Assembly: GCA_051878085.1 (NCBI GenBank)
Contig: JBJEJN010000144.1
Span: 1 to 40,438 of the forward strand
Direction of reading: 5' to 3'
Length of the DNA stretch: 40,438 nt
Source of the DNA: SFTH01 sp051878085
GTDB taxonomy: Bacteria; Bacillota; Clostridia; Christensenellales; Aristaeellaceae
Every line of letters begins with the position of its first letter. The stretch's first letter is position 1. The translations under genes were made by a program, and so were the position numbers. The notes under the pieces were generated by a model. The model made no database searches, had not been told where the DNA came from, and saw only the letters and a list, made by a program, of their open reading frames with translations. This document shows, in pieces, positions 22,400 to 29,416 of this stretch.

Positions 22400-22792
22400 T
22401 TATTCCTCTTTTTTCCCGTGCAGCATTTCGTGCAGGCGGCGCTGCATCTCGTCGGCCTGGTTTTTTGCGGCCTCCTTCTGGGCGCGCACCTGCTGATCCA
22501 ACTCGTCGAAGAGCTCATTCTTCACGTTCAGCCCGGGCGCGTCCTTCTTGAACAGGTCGCCGACCTTCTCCGCGCCCTCCTTCACTGCGTCCACGGCGCT
22601 GTCCGCCGCGTCCCTGACCTTCTCCACCACCGGCGCGGCCTTCTCCTTCACGTCCTCGATCACCGGCGCGGCCTTTTCCTTCACGTCGGCCACTGTCTCC
22701 TTCGCCTTCTCCTTCACGTCCTCCAGTACGGGCGCGGCCTTCTCCTTCGCCCGCTCCAGCGCCTCCTTCGCGCTGTTGAACAGCTCGCTCAT
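22400..22792 (-). CDS. Small 11-mer helical repeat protein (LEA/YtxH-like)
   Basis: This 130-residue, highly charged, Ala/Lys/Glu-rich protein has no signal peptide. VKEKA-type units start near residues 16, 27, 38 and 49, an exact 11-residue period (KEKAAPV at 16, 38 and 49). This is the pattern of amphipathic alpha-helices in LEA, apolipoprotein-like and YtxH-type stress proteins. The second half (KNELFDELDQQVRAQKEAAK...MLHGKKEE) is predicted coiled-coil. No catalytic motif. Family links are by composition and periodicity, not homology, so a role in stress, membrane or DNA binding is a guess. Strong GGAGG site and its own promoter. Confidence 0.8.
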   Translation of the reverse strand: MSELFNSAKEALERAKEKAAPVLEDVKEKAKETVADVKEKAAPVIEDVKEKAAPVVEKVRDAADSAVDAVKEGAEKVGDLFKKDAPGLNVKNELFDELDQQVRAQKEAAKNQADEMQRRLHEMLHGKKEE

Positions 22793-22837
22793 GCTGCCTC
22801 CTCCGCCGGAACTCCGGCCGTATGTATTTCTGCATTC

Positions 22838-22866
22838 ATTGTAGCATCGCAGCAGCAAATTTTCAA
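22838..22866 (-). promoter_or_regulatory. Promoter for the helical repeat gene
   Basis: Minus-strand -35 TTGAAA (22861-22866) and -10 TACAAT (22838-22843), spacer 17 bp. It lies back to back with the aldolase promoter at 22877. Confidence 0.7.
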
Positions 22867-22876
22867 TCCCGGAGGC

Positions 22877-22905
22877 TTGCCAAAAACCCGAACATTCATT
22901 ATAAT
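22877..22905 (+). promoter_or_regulatory. Promoter for the tandem aldolase gene
   Basis: The -35 TTGCCA (22877-22882) and -10 TATAAT (22900-22905) are 17 bp apart, about 90 bp before the start codon. Confidence 0.75.
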
Positions 22906-22996
22906 ACAAATGGATATTACAAAAAAAGCAGCGGCCATTTAACAGACCGCGTTGATAATCGAAGCAGACAGAATGTATATTTGAGGAGGTTGAACT

Positions 22997-24298
22997 ATGA
23001 ATTTTGAGCTTCTGCACCCGGCAGACCAGCTGGTGATGATCATGGACCGCATCTACTCCTACGGCATGACCACCACCTCCGGCGGCAACCTTTCCATTCG
23101 CGACGAAAACGGCGACATCTGGATCACCCCCTCCGGCATCGACAAGGGCAGCCTGACCCGCGCGGACATCATGCAGATCAAGCCCGACGGCACGGTAATC
23201 GGCCTGCACAAGCCCAGCGTGGAGTTCCCCATCCACAGCAACATCTACAAGCTGCGCCCCGACCTGCGCGCCATCGTGCACGCCCATCCCCCGGTGATGG
23301 TGGCCTTCAGCCTGGTGCGCCAGGTTCCCGACACCAAGCTGATCCCCAACGCCTCGCTGGTGTGCGGCGAGATCGCCATGGCGAAGTACGACATCCCCGG
23401 CAGTGAGCAGCTGGGCAAGAACATCGCCGAGAAGTTCGCCGAGGGCTACAACGCGGTTCTCATGGAGAACCACGGCGTGATCTGCGGCGCGGGCGATTTG
23501 TACCACGCCTTCATGGTGTTTGAGACCGCCACCTCCTGCGCGCAGGTCGAGCTGGACGCCCGCAAGCTGGGCGCACCCCGCCGCCTGAGCGACGCGCAGA
23601 TCGCCATGGACAGCTCCAAGGCCCATCCGCCGCTGGACGCCTTCGAGGCCAAGCAGGTCTCCAGCGAGGAGCGCGCGGGACGGCGCGACCTGTGCACGCT
23701 GATCCATCGCTCCTACGACCAGCGCCTCTTCACCAGCACCCAGGGCACCTTCTCCATGCGCCTCTCCGACGGCTCCTTCCTCATCACCCCCTACATGAAG
23801 GACCGCAAGTATCTGGAGCCGGAGGACATCGTGCGCATCAAGGGCGGCATGTGTGAGCTGGGCAAGACCCCGAGCCGCTCGGTGCTGCTGCACAAGCGCA
23901 TCTACGAGCTGCACCCGGACATCAATTCCGTCATCATCGCCCATCCCCCGGCGACCATGGCCTTCGCCGTGACCGACGCGGAGTTCGACTCCCGCCTGAT
24001 CCCGGAGAGCTACATCTCCCTGCGCAATGTGGTGCGTCTGCCCTACGCCGCAACCACCCTGGACGTGGACGGCGCGGCCCGCAGCTTCACGCCCCAGCAC
24101 CCGGTACTGCTGGTGGACAACCAGTGCGCCATCGTGGCGGGTACCTCGCTGCTCAACGCCTTCGACCGTCTGGAGGTGCTGGAGTACAGCGCCGCCGCCA
24201 TCATCGCCGCCAAGGACATCGGCAAGGTGGTGCTGATCTCCGACGAGGAGATTCGCGACCTGAAGGTCGCCTTCAAGCTGACCGAGGGCGAGGAATAA
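22997..24298 (+). CDS. Tandem class II aldolase/adducin-domain protein
   Basis: This 433-residue cytoplasmic protein has two class II aldolase domains in one chain (about 1-195 and 228-425); FucA, RhaD and AraD relatives have a single ~220-residue domain. The first domain has the expected active site: Glu76 in SVEFPIH, zinc ligands His95 and His97 in HAHPP and His159 in ENHG. In the second, the equivalent positions are Ser295, Ile314, His316 and Asn375, so zinc binding and catalysis are probably lost and it likely serves as a structural or regulatory half. The reaction would be retro-aldol cleavage of a sugar phosphate, giving DHAP and an aldehyde, or a related step. GAGGAGG precedes the ATG. 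The isomerase-like and SDR genes nearby suggest a sugar pathway. Confidence 0.88.
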   Translation: MNFELLHPADQLVMIMDRIYSYGMTTTSGGNLSIRDENGDIWITPSGIDKGSLTRADIMQIKPDGTVIGLHKPSVEFPIHSNIYKLRPDLRAIVHAHPPVMVAFSLVRQVPDTKLIPNASLVCGEIAMAKYDIPGSEQLGKNIAEKFAEGYNAVLMENHGVICGAGDLYHAFMVFETATSCAQVELDARKLGAPRRLSDAQIAMDSSKAHPPLDAFEAKQVSSEERAGRRDLCTLIHRSYDQRLFTSTQGTFSMRLSDGSFLITPYMKDRKYLEPEDIVRIKGGMCELGKTPSRSVLLHKRIYELHPDINSVIIAHPPATMAFAVTDAEFDSRLIPESYISLRNVVRLPYAATTLDVDGAARSFTPQHPVLLVDNQCAIVAGTSLLNAFDRLEVLEYSAAAIIAAKDIGKVVLISDEEIRDLKVAFKLTEGEE

Positions 24299-24333
24299 GC
24301 TTCCATCCAAAACCTGAATATGCCAGGAGTCAT

Positions 24334-24371
24334 CCCCCGATTGCATCTCGCGGTCGGGGGCCTGCGTTTTT
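24334..24371 (+). terminator. Terminator after the aldolase gene
   Basis: Arms CCCCCGA (24334-24340) and TCGGGGG (24354-24360), followed by CCTGCGTTTTT. Confidence 0.65.
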
Positions 24372-24411
24372 GGCCGCTTCCGCCGCCTTGAAAAAAATCT
24401 TTCAAAACCTG

Positions 24412-24440
24412 TTGACAAAGCGGCGGATGTGGAATATAAT
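24412..24440 (+). promoter_or_regulatory. Consensus promoter of cysK
   Basis: TTGACA (24412-24417), a 17-bp spacer and TATAAT (24435-24440) match the sigma-A consensus at all twelve positions. Such a strong promoter usually needs repression, which fits the dyad overlapping its 3' end. Confidence 0.9.
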
Positions 24441-24457
24441 ACCTATAATTCCGGTAT
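24439..24457 (+). promoter_or_regulatory. Candidate Rrf2/CymR-type operator at the cysK start site
   Basis: ATACC (24439-24443) and GGTAT (24453-24457) form an inverted repeat around a 9-bp AT-rich centre. It overlaps the last bases of the -10 and the expected transcription start, where a repressor would block. Rrf2-family cysteine regulators bind dyads of this general size; assignment to that family is inference. Confidence 0.4.
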
Positions 24458-24516
24458 GTAATTATGGTTTATTTGACCAGGCATTGAAGCGAACGTATGG
24501 AAGGGAGCGGGATCAC

Positions 24517-25446
24517 ATGGGCATCTATCAGAAGATTACGGATCTGATCGGCGGCACGCCGCTGCTTGAGCTGGGCAATTACGAGAAGAAGAACGGTCTG
24601 GAGGCGACGCTGCTGGCCAAGCTGGAGTACTTCAATCCGGCGGGCTCCATCAAGGATCGCATCGCCCGGGCCATGCTGGACGATGCGGAGGCAAAGGGCC
24701 TGTTGAAGCCCGGCGCGGTCATCATCGAGCCCACCAGCGGCAACACGGGAATCGGCCTTGCGGCGGTGGGCGCGTCACGGGGCTACAGGGTGATCCTCAC
24801 CATGCCGGAGACGATGAGCGTGGAGCGCCGCAACCTGCTGAAGGCCTACGGCGCGGAGCTGGTGCTCACCGACGGCAGCAAGGGCATGAAGGGCGCGATT
24901 GCGAAGGCGCAGGAGCTGGCGGAGGCGACCCCCAACAGCTTCATCCCCGGCCAGTTCACCAACCCGGCCAACCCGGAGGTGCACCGCAGAACCACCGGCC
25001 CGGAGATCTGGGCGGACACCGAGGGCAGGGTGGATATCTTCGTGGCGGGCGTTGGCACCGGCGGCACCATCACCGGCGTGGGCGAGTACCTCAAGTCCCA
25101 GAATCCCAATGTGAAGATCGTGGCCGTGGAGCCCGCGGGCTCCCCGGTGCTCTCCCAGGGCAGGAGCGGCCCCCACAAGATTCAGGGCATCGGCGCGGGC
25201 TTCGTGCCGGAGACGCTGAACACCGCCGTATACGACGAGGTCATCGCCGTGGAGAACGACGCGGCCTTTGCAACCGGGCGCGAGATCGCCCGCACCGAGG
25301 GCATCCTGGTGGGCATCTCCTCCGGCGCGGCGCTCTACGCCGCCACCGAGCTTGCAAAGCGTCCGGAGAACAAGGGCAAGGTCATCGTAGCGCTGCTGCC
25401 GGACACCGGCGACCGCTACCTGTCCACGCCGCTGTTTGCGGACTGA
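24517..25446 (+). CDS. cysK: Cysteine synthase A (O-acetylserine sulfhydrylase)
   Basis: This 309-residue pyridoxal-phosphate enzyme makes cysteine from O-acetylserine and sulfide in the cytoplasm. The PLP lysine is Lys46 in NPAGSIKDR. The phosphate/substrate loop TSGNTG (73-78) and the GVGTGGTITG glycine loop near residue 180 are intact, and GISSGAAL near residue 270 completes the cofactor pocket. Length matches CysK rather than the longer cystathionine beta-synthase. It is monocistronic, between a perfect sigma-A promoter with an overlapping dyad and a bidirectional terminator. AGGGAG precedes the ATG. No cysE or sulfate-reduction genes are nearby. Confidence 0.96.
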   Translation: MGIYQKITDLIGGTPLLELGNYEKKNGLEATLLAKLEYFNPAGSIKDRIARAMLDDAEAKGLLKPGAVIIEPTSGNTGIGLAAVGASRGYRVILTMPETMSVERRNLLKAYGAELVLTDGSKGMKGAIAKAQELAEATPNSFIPGQFTNPANPEVHRRTTGPEIWADTEGRVDIFVAGVGTGGTITGVGEYLKSQNPNVKIVAVEPAGSPVLSQGRSGPHKIQGIGAGFVPETLNTAVYDEVIAVENDAAFATGREIARTEGILVGISSGAALYAATELAKRPENKGKVIVALLPDTGDRYLSTPLFAD

Positions 25447-25455
25447 GCATCCCAA

Positions 25456-25496
25456 AACAAAAAACCGGCAGCGAACTGCATTCGTTCGCTGCCGGT
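25456..25496. terminator. Bidirectional terminator between cysK and the isomerase-like gene
   Basis: A perfect 13-bp stem ACCGGCAGCGAAC / GTTCGCTGCCGGT (25464-25476, 25484-25496). On the minus strand it is followed by TTTTTTGTTTT, making it an ideal terminator for the isomerase-like gene; on the plus strand it also closes cysK. Confidence 0.92.
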
Positions 25497-25516
25497 CGTT
25501 ATGTCTCTATGACAAA

Positions 25517-26923
25517 TCAGCCGTCGATGTCCACCCAGTCGTAGCCCAGGTAGGTGGTGAAGGCCTCCTTGAGGATATCCTTGACGTGGCCCTCGCAGAT
25601 GGCGGTGTGGTGCTTGAAGCCGCCGCGCGCCAGCTTGATCAGCTTGTTCTCCAGATCCGGAATCTCGGCAACGCCGCAGCAGCCGAAGTACTCGGGTTCG
25701 ATCACGTCCTCGGTGATCTTGGCCTCGGAGGCGTAGATCACGATCTTGCCGTCCTTGGTCTGGCAGTTGGAGATGGTGATGGGCATGGCCTTGATGCGGC
25801 CCTCGTTGCAGCCCCAGCCGGAGCCGGGATCGTTCTTGGCGAACATCTTGTGCTCGGTGACGTGGCCCTTGCCTGCCATCAGGCTCTGGGCCACCGGGCC
25901 GCAGTGGAAGAGCACGACCTTGTTCTCCTCGTCGCCGTAGTTGTTGTTCCAGTCGAGCACGGCGCTGGGGCCCTCGCTGGCCAGGGACATGGCGCGCATG
26001 CAGATCGCGGAGCACATGTCGATCTCACAGGAGGCGGCGATGCCGCGGTTGTTCAGGTCGGAGAGCAGCACGCAGGGGCACACGCGCAGGTAGGTTTCCA
26101 TCTCGTTCCAGCAGCGCAGCGCCAGCGCGTCCAGATGGTACTCCTCGACGTACCAATCCAGCACGCAGCCGATCTTCGCCAGCGTCAGCTTGTTGGCCGG
26201 GGGAACGATGGAGAAGTCGGTGTAGTTCTCCAGATGGGCCATCTTGGCGACAACCTTTGCATCGTCGTCCTTCAGCGCGGCCACCATGTTGAACAGCTCG
26301 GAAAGGTCGAAGGATTCCACGTTGATGCCGTGCTTCTGCATGGCGATCTCGTCAAAGCGCACGGTCTTGAACGCGGTGGTGCGCGCGCCGATGCAGCCCA
26401 GGTTGAAGCGCTTCATGCCGTTGACCACGCGGCAGATGGCGGCAAAGTCGCGCAGGTTCTCCTGGAAAGCAGGGCTCAGCGGATGTACCACGTGGGGCTT
26501 GAGCACCGTGAAGGGCACCTGGTACTGGGTGAACACGTCGGTGACGGAGAACTTGCCGCAGTACGCGTCGCGGCGGTGGGCGAAGTCCATCTTGCCGATC
26601 TCGTCCGGATAGGCCTGCATCAGAATCGGCACGCCCGCATCCTGCAGGGCGACGATCGCGCCGTTCTCGTCGGCGAAGATGGGCATGGAGAAGATCACGC
26701 CGTCGTACTCGCCCTGGTGCTGCTTCAGCCAGTCGGCGTAGAGCTTGCCCTCGGCGCGGGTCTCCACGCCGCCGTAGCGGGTCAGCTCCGCGTCCATCAT
26801 GATGTAGTCGTAGCCCGCGTCGGTCACGGCCTTCACCATGTCCTCGCGCGCGCCGTAGATCAGTTCGCCGGGCATGAAGCCGCGGTTGCAGAAACAGAGT
26901 GCAAAGGTCATCTTCTTTTTCAT
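25517..26923 (-). CDS. L-fucose/L-arabinose isomerase-like family protein
   Basis: This 468-residue cytoplasmic protein has the fold-family pattern of bacterial L-fucose and L-arabinose isomerases. The N-terminal domain has alternating strands and helices (DYIMMDAELTRYGG, GVIFSMPIF), the middle has RFNLGCIGARTTAFKTVRFDE, and the C-terminal region carries conserved polar residues such as LRCWNEMETYLRVCPCVLLS and HHTAICEGH. Typical members isomerise an aldose to a ketose with a Mn2+ site formed by Glu, Asp and His. I cannot assign the substrate: many uncharacterised members share these features. It is transcribed alone from a strong promoter whose -35 overlaps a LacI-type palindrome and ends at a strong terminator. 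The SDR just upstream and the tandem aldolase ~1.2 kb away suggest one catabolic route. The ribosome site (AAAGGA) is 11 bp away, rather far. Confidence 0.82.
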   Translation of the reverse strand: MKKKMTFALCFCNRGFMPGELIYGAREDMVKAVTDAGYDYIMMDAELTRYGGVETRAEGKLYADWLKQHQGEYDGVIFSMPIFADENGAIVALQDAGVPILMQAYPDEIGKMDFAHRRDAYCGKFSVTDVFTQYQVPFTVLKPHVVHPLSPAFQENLRDFAAICRVVNGMKRFNLGCIGARTTAFKTVRFDEIAMQKHGINVESFDLSELFNMVAALKDDDAKVVAKMAHLENYTDFSIVPPANKLTLAKIGCVLDWYVEEYHLDALALRCWNEMETYLRVCPCVLLSDLNNRGIAASCEIDMCSAICMRAMSLASEGPSAVLDWNNNYGDEENKVVLFHCGPVAQSLMAGKGHVTEHKMFAKNDPGSGWGCNEGRIKAMPITISNCQTKDGKIVIYASEAKITEDVIEPEYFGCCGVAEIPDLENKLIKLARGGFKHHTAICEGHVKDILKEAFTTYLGYDWVDIDG

Positions 26924-27010
26924 GGGTCTACCAGTCCTTTCTATGTATGTTCATCCTTGATTTGCATGTGAATTGATCCGCTCCCGCATATGGAGCGCTT
27001 CTTTGTTACT

Positions 27011-27039
27011 ATTATATACGCTTTGGCAAACGTTTGCAA
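27011..27039 (-). promoter_or_regulatory. Promoter of the isomerase-like gene with LacI-type operator
   Basis: Minus-strand -35 TTGCAA (27034-27039) and -10 TATAAT (27011-27016), spacer 17 bp. The perfect 12-bp palindrome GCAAACGTTTGC (27026-27037) covers the -35 and spacer. It resembles LacI/GalR-family or CcpA (cre) operators and would give sugar-dependent repression. Confidence 0.8.
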
Positions 27040-27065
27040 TAGTGGATGAAAGTTTTGGCCGGACT

Positions 27066-27782
27066 TCAGCCCTCCAGCCGCCAGCCCCAGTCGTTGTGGT
27101 AGATCATCTGCTTCGTCATGCCGCCGTCCACGCAGATGTTTTCGCCGGTGATGAAGCCCGCCATGTCGCTGCACAGGTACAGCGCAAGGTTCGCGATGTC
27201 CATGGGATTCCCCACCCGCCCGGCGGGCTGCTGGGTCGCGTCCGGGCCCTCGTAGACGGTGTAGGCGGTGTCGATCCAGCCCGGTGAGATGGAGTTGACC
27301 CGCACCCGCCCGGCAAGGCTCACTGCCAGCGCGTGGGTCAGTGCCGCAATGCCGCCCTTGGCTGCGGTGTAGCTCTCGGTCTGGGGCTGGCTCATCCGGT
27401 CGCGGGTGGAGGAGAGGTTCACGATGGCCGCGCCGGGTGCGAAGTGGGGCAGCAGCAGCTTGGTGAGATAGAAGGGCGCGGCCACGCCCACCTGCAGGGC
27501 GTAGTTGAACTGCTCCCAGGTGCAATCGTCGATGCCGTGCATCTCCGGCAGGGCGTTGTTGATCAGATAGTCGATCCTCGCGCCGCCTGCGGTGATTTTG
27601 GAGACGAAGTCCTCCAGCACCCTTGGGTCGGAAATGTCGCCCACGTAGTGGTCGCCGGGGGCGACGTCGATCACGTGCACCTTCGCGCCGCAGCGCGCAA
27701 ATTCCTCGGCGATGCAGCGGCCGATGCCCCGCGCGCCGCCGGTCACCACCGCCGTTTTGTTCTCAAAGCAGAAAGTCTGCAT
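27066..27782 (-). CDS. SDR-family NAD(P)-dependent oxidoreductase
   Basis: This 238-residue short-chain dehydrogenase has cofactor motif TGGARGIG (near residues 15-22), the NNA strand (LINNALPEM), Ser in NLSSTRD, and the catalytic Tyr/Lys in YTAAKGG (near residue 145). The active site is complete. The C-terminus MIYHNDWGWRLEG resembles sugar- and polyol-acting SDRs that end in YHGDHGW-like sequence. The ATG at 27782 has GGAGG 8 bp upstream; an ATG five codons earlier would place the site inside the gene. Same strand as the isomerase-like gene, 142 bp upstream of it, and divergent from rpsF. A role in oxidising a sugar or sugar acid of the same pathway is inferred from context. Confidence 0.92.
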   Translation of the reverse strand: MQTFCFENKTAVVTGGARGIGRCIAEEFARCGAKVHVIDVAPGDHYVGDISDPRVLEDFVSKITAGGARIDYLINNALPEMHGIDDCTWEQFNYALQVGVAAPFYLTKLLLPHFAPGAAIVNLSSTRDRMSQPQTESYTAAKGGIAALTHALAVSLAGRVRVNSISPGWIDTAYTVYEGPDATQQPAGRVGNPMDIANLALYLCSDMAGFITGENICVDGGMTKQMIYHNDWGWRLEG

Positions 27783-27874
27783 CCGCAATTCCTCCAAAAA
27801 ACGCTTTTGTGCAGGATATTCTGCCGGAATGGCGCTTTTCCCTTCTGTTTCCTGAAAATTTCACAATTCCACCC

Positions 27875-27902
27875 TTGCAAAAGCTGTCAGGATGCGTATA
27901 AT
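27875..27902 (+). promoter_or_regulatory. Promoter of the rpsF-ssb-rpsR operon
   Basis: The -35 TTGCAA (27875-27880) and -10 TATAAT (27897-27902), spacer 16 bp, about 65 bp before rpsF. Confidence 0.75.
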
Positions 27903-27921
27903 TAACTATTAGCGCATCCTT

Positions 27922-27943
27922 GCCACGGCAAACCGACCGTGGC
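27922..27943 (+). promoter_or_regulatory. rpsF leader hairpin, candidate S6:S18 autoregulatory element
   Basis: GCCACGG and CCGTGGC form a 7-bp stem with loop CAAACCGA, ending 10 bp before the rpsF ribosome site. Known rpsF leaders bind the S6:S18 complex through a CCG exposed in a bulge or loop; the loop here carries ACCGA. Placement and sequence fit; the full consensus was not tested. Confidence 0.55.
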
Positions 27944-27968
27944 CTAAGTCCATAAGGAGGTGAAACAC

Positions 27969-28403
27969 ATGAATCAATACGAAGTCATGTACGTCATTGA
28001 CGCAGCGCTGGAGGACAGCGCTCGCATCGAACTGATCGACCGTTTTTCCGATCTGGTCAAGAAGAATGGCGGCGAAATCGACCGTGTCGACGAGTGGGGC
28101 AAGCGCCGTCTGGCCTATGCCATCAATTACAAGACCGAGGGTTACTATGTGCTGATGTACATCAAGGCGCCCTCTGAGCTGCCGAAGGAACTGGAGCGCA
28201 ACTTCCAGATCAACGACAAGATCCTTCGCTCCCTCGTGATCCGCTATGAAGGCGAAGTGCCCGCCAAGCGCGAGCCGCTGAAGCCCTACGCCGCCCGCGA
28301 AGCCGCAGCTCCGGCCGAGGCCGCTGCTGAGGTCGCTCCCGTTGTCGAGGCTCCCGCCCCGGCAGTGGTCGACGACGAGAAGCCTGAGTCGGAAGCCGAA
28401 TAA
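27969..28403 (+). CDS. rpsF: 30S ribosomal protein bS6
   Basis: This 144-residue ribosomal protein binds 16S rRNA as a heterodimer with bS18. The N-terminal ~95 residues are canonical: MNQYEVMYVIDAALEDSARI, GGEIDRVDEWGKRRLAYAIN and VIRYEGEVPAKR. The C-terminal ~45 residues are an Ala/Pro/Glu-rich acidic tail (REAAAPAEAAAEVAP...ESEAE), longer than in E. coli or Bacillus S6. A consensus AAGGAGG lies 8 bp before the ATG. First gene of the conserved rpsF-ssb-rpsR operon. Confidence 0.97.
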   Translation: MNQYEVMYVIDAALEDSARIELIDRFSDLVKKNGGEIDRVDEWGKRRLAYAINYKTEGYYVLMYIKAPSELPKELERNFQINDKILRSLVIRYEGEVPAKREPLKPYAAREAAAPAEAAAEVAPVVEAPAPAVVDDEKPESEAE

Positions 28404-28433
28404 GTTTCAGCCCAACGAAGGCAGGTGCAAATC

Positions 28434-28868
28434 ATGAACAAAGCTATTTTGATCGGTAACCTCGCAAACGATCCCGAGAGCCGCACCACGTCCTCCGGAA
28501 TTGCCCAGTGCACGTTCCGTCTGGCCGTGCAGCGCCGCTTTGCCAACCAGCAGGGCGTGCGCGAGGCCGACTTTCTGACCATCGTTTGCTGGCGGCAGAC
28601 TGCGGAGCTCTGCGCCCGCTATCTGTCCAAGGGCCGCAAGGTCGCGGTGGAAGGCAGCATTCAGACCCGTTCCTATGATGCGCAGGACGGCACGAAGCGC
28701 TACGTCACCGAGATTGTTGCCGACAATGTGGAGTTTCTTGGATCCCGCGAGGACGGCGGCAGCCGCCAGGGCAACTACGCCCCCGCTGCGCCCGCACCCG
28801 CGCCCAGAAGCGCCGCTCCGGCAAGCAGCGACTTTACCGAGGTTGACGACGACGAGCTTCCGTTCTGA
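28434..28868 (+). CDS. ssb: Single-stranded DNA-binding protein
   Basis: This 144-residue SSB protects single-stranded DNA in replication and repair. The OB fold starts MNKAILIGNLANDPESRTTS and includes ADFLTIVCWRQTAELCARYL and GSIQTRSYDAQDG. A flexible Ala/Pro linker follows, then the acidic tip DDDELPF that recruits partner proteins. It lies between rpsF and rpsR as in most Firmicutes. The ATG at 28434 was preferred over an upstream in-frame GTG because GCAGGTG sits at proper distance. Confidence 0.97.
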   Translation: MNKAILIGNLANDPESRTTSSGIAQCTFRLAVQRRFANQQGVREADFLTIVCWRQTAELCARYLSKGRKVAVEGSIQTRSYDAQDGTKRYVTEIVADNVEFLGSREDGGSRQGNYAPAAPAPAPRSAAPASSDFTEVDDDELPF

Positions 28869-28928
28869 CCGGGAAACGGCCCCCGGGCCGAAGCTCCCAC
28901 TTCTTGAATCTAATAGGAGGAACGAAAC

Positions 28929-29183
28929 ATGTCTGAAGATAGAGGCGATCGCGTACGCCGTCCCCGTGGCCGCAAGCCGCGCCGGAAGGTATGCCAGTTC
29001 TGCGTTGAAAAGGTTCAGCACATCGATTACAAGGATGTCGCGAGACTTCGCCGCTTCACCAGCGAGCGCGGCAAAATCCTGCCCCGCCGCATGACCGGCA
29101 CCTGTGCGAAGCATCAGCGTCAGCTGTCCACCGCCATCAAGCGCGCCCGGACCATCGCTCTGATGCCCTACGTGTCCGAATAA
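28929..29183 (+). CDS. rpsR: 30S ribosomal protein bS18
   Basis: This 84-residue basic ribosomal protein partners S6 on the small subunit. The core is KVCQFCVEKVQHIDYKDVAR, LRRFTSERGKILPRR and MTGTCAKHQRQLSTAIKRAR. The Cys pair in CQFC together with Cys and His in TCAKHQ fits the zinc-binding (C+) type of S18. AGGAGG precedes the ATG. Last gene of the operon, followed by a terminator. Confidence 0.97.
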   Translation: MSEDRGDRVRRPRGRKPRRKVCQFCVEKVQHIDYKDVARLRRFTSERGKILPRRMTGTCAKHQRQLSTAIKRARTIALMPYVSE

Positions 29184-29220
29184 GCGGATTGCAGAAGCGT
29201 TCTGAACGAACGTACATCGA

Positions 29221-29255
29221 AACCCGTCCCCGTGGAACCACGGAGGCGGGTTTTT
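29221..29255 (+). terminator. Terminator of the rpsF-ssb-rpsR operon
   Basis: Nested stem AACCCG / CGGGTT and CCGTGG / CCACGG around a short AA loop, followed by TTTTTC. Confidence 0.88.
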
Positions 29256-29349
29256 CGTCTATATATTGGAAGAAAAGCGCATTCCGGCCCCGGTTCGCCC
29301 GCCAAAAGCGGCGCGGGTGTGAAAAAAGGCGATCTGTTTGCGCGCCCGC

Positions 29350-29379
29350 TTGCAATGCGGGATTCGTCTGCGCTACAAT
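29350..29379 (+). promoter_or_regulatory. Promoter of the orphan solute-binding protein gene
   Basis: The -35 TTGCAA (29350-29355) and -10 TACAAT (29374-29379), spacer 18 bp. Confidence 0.65.
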
Positions 29380-29416
29380 GGATGCAGATTCCGTCGGAAC
29401 CACAGGAGGTTGCAAT

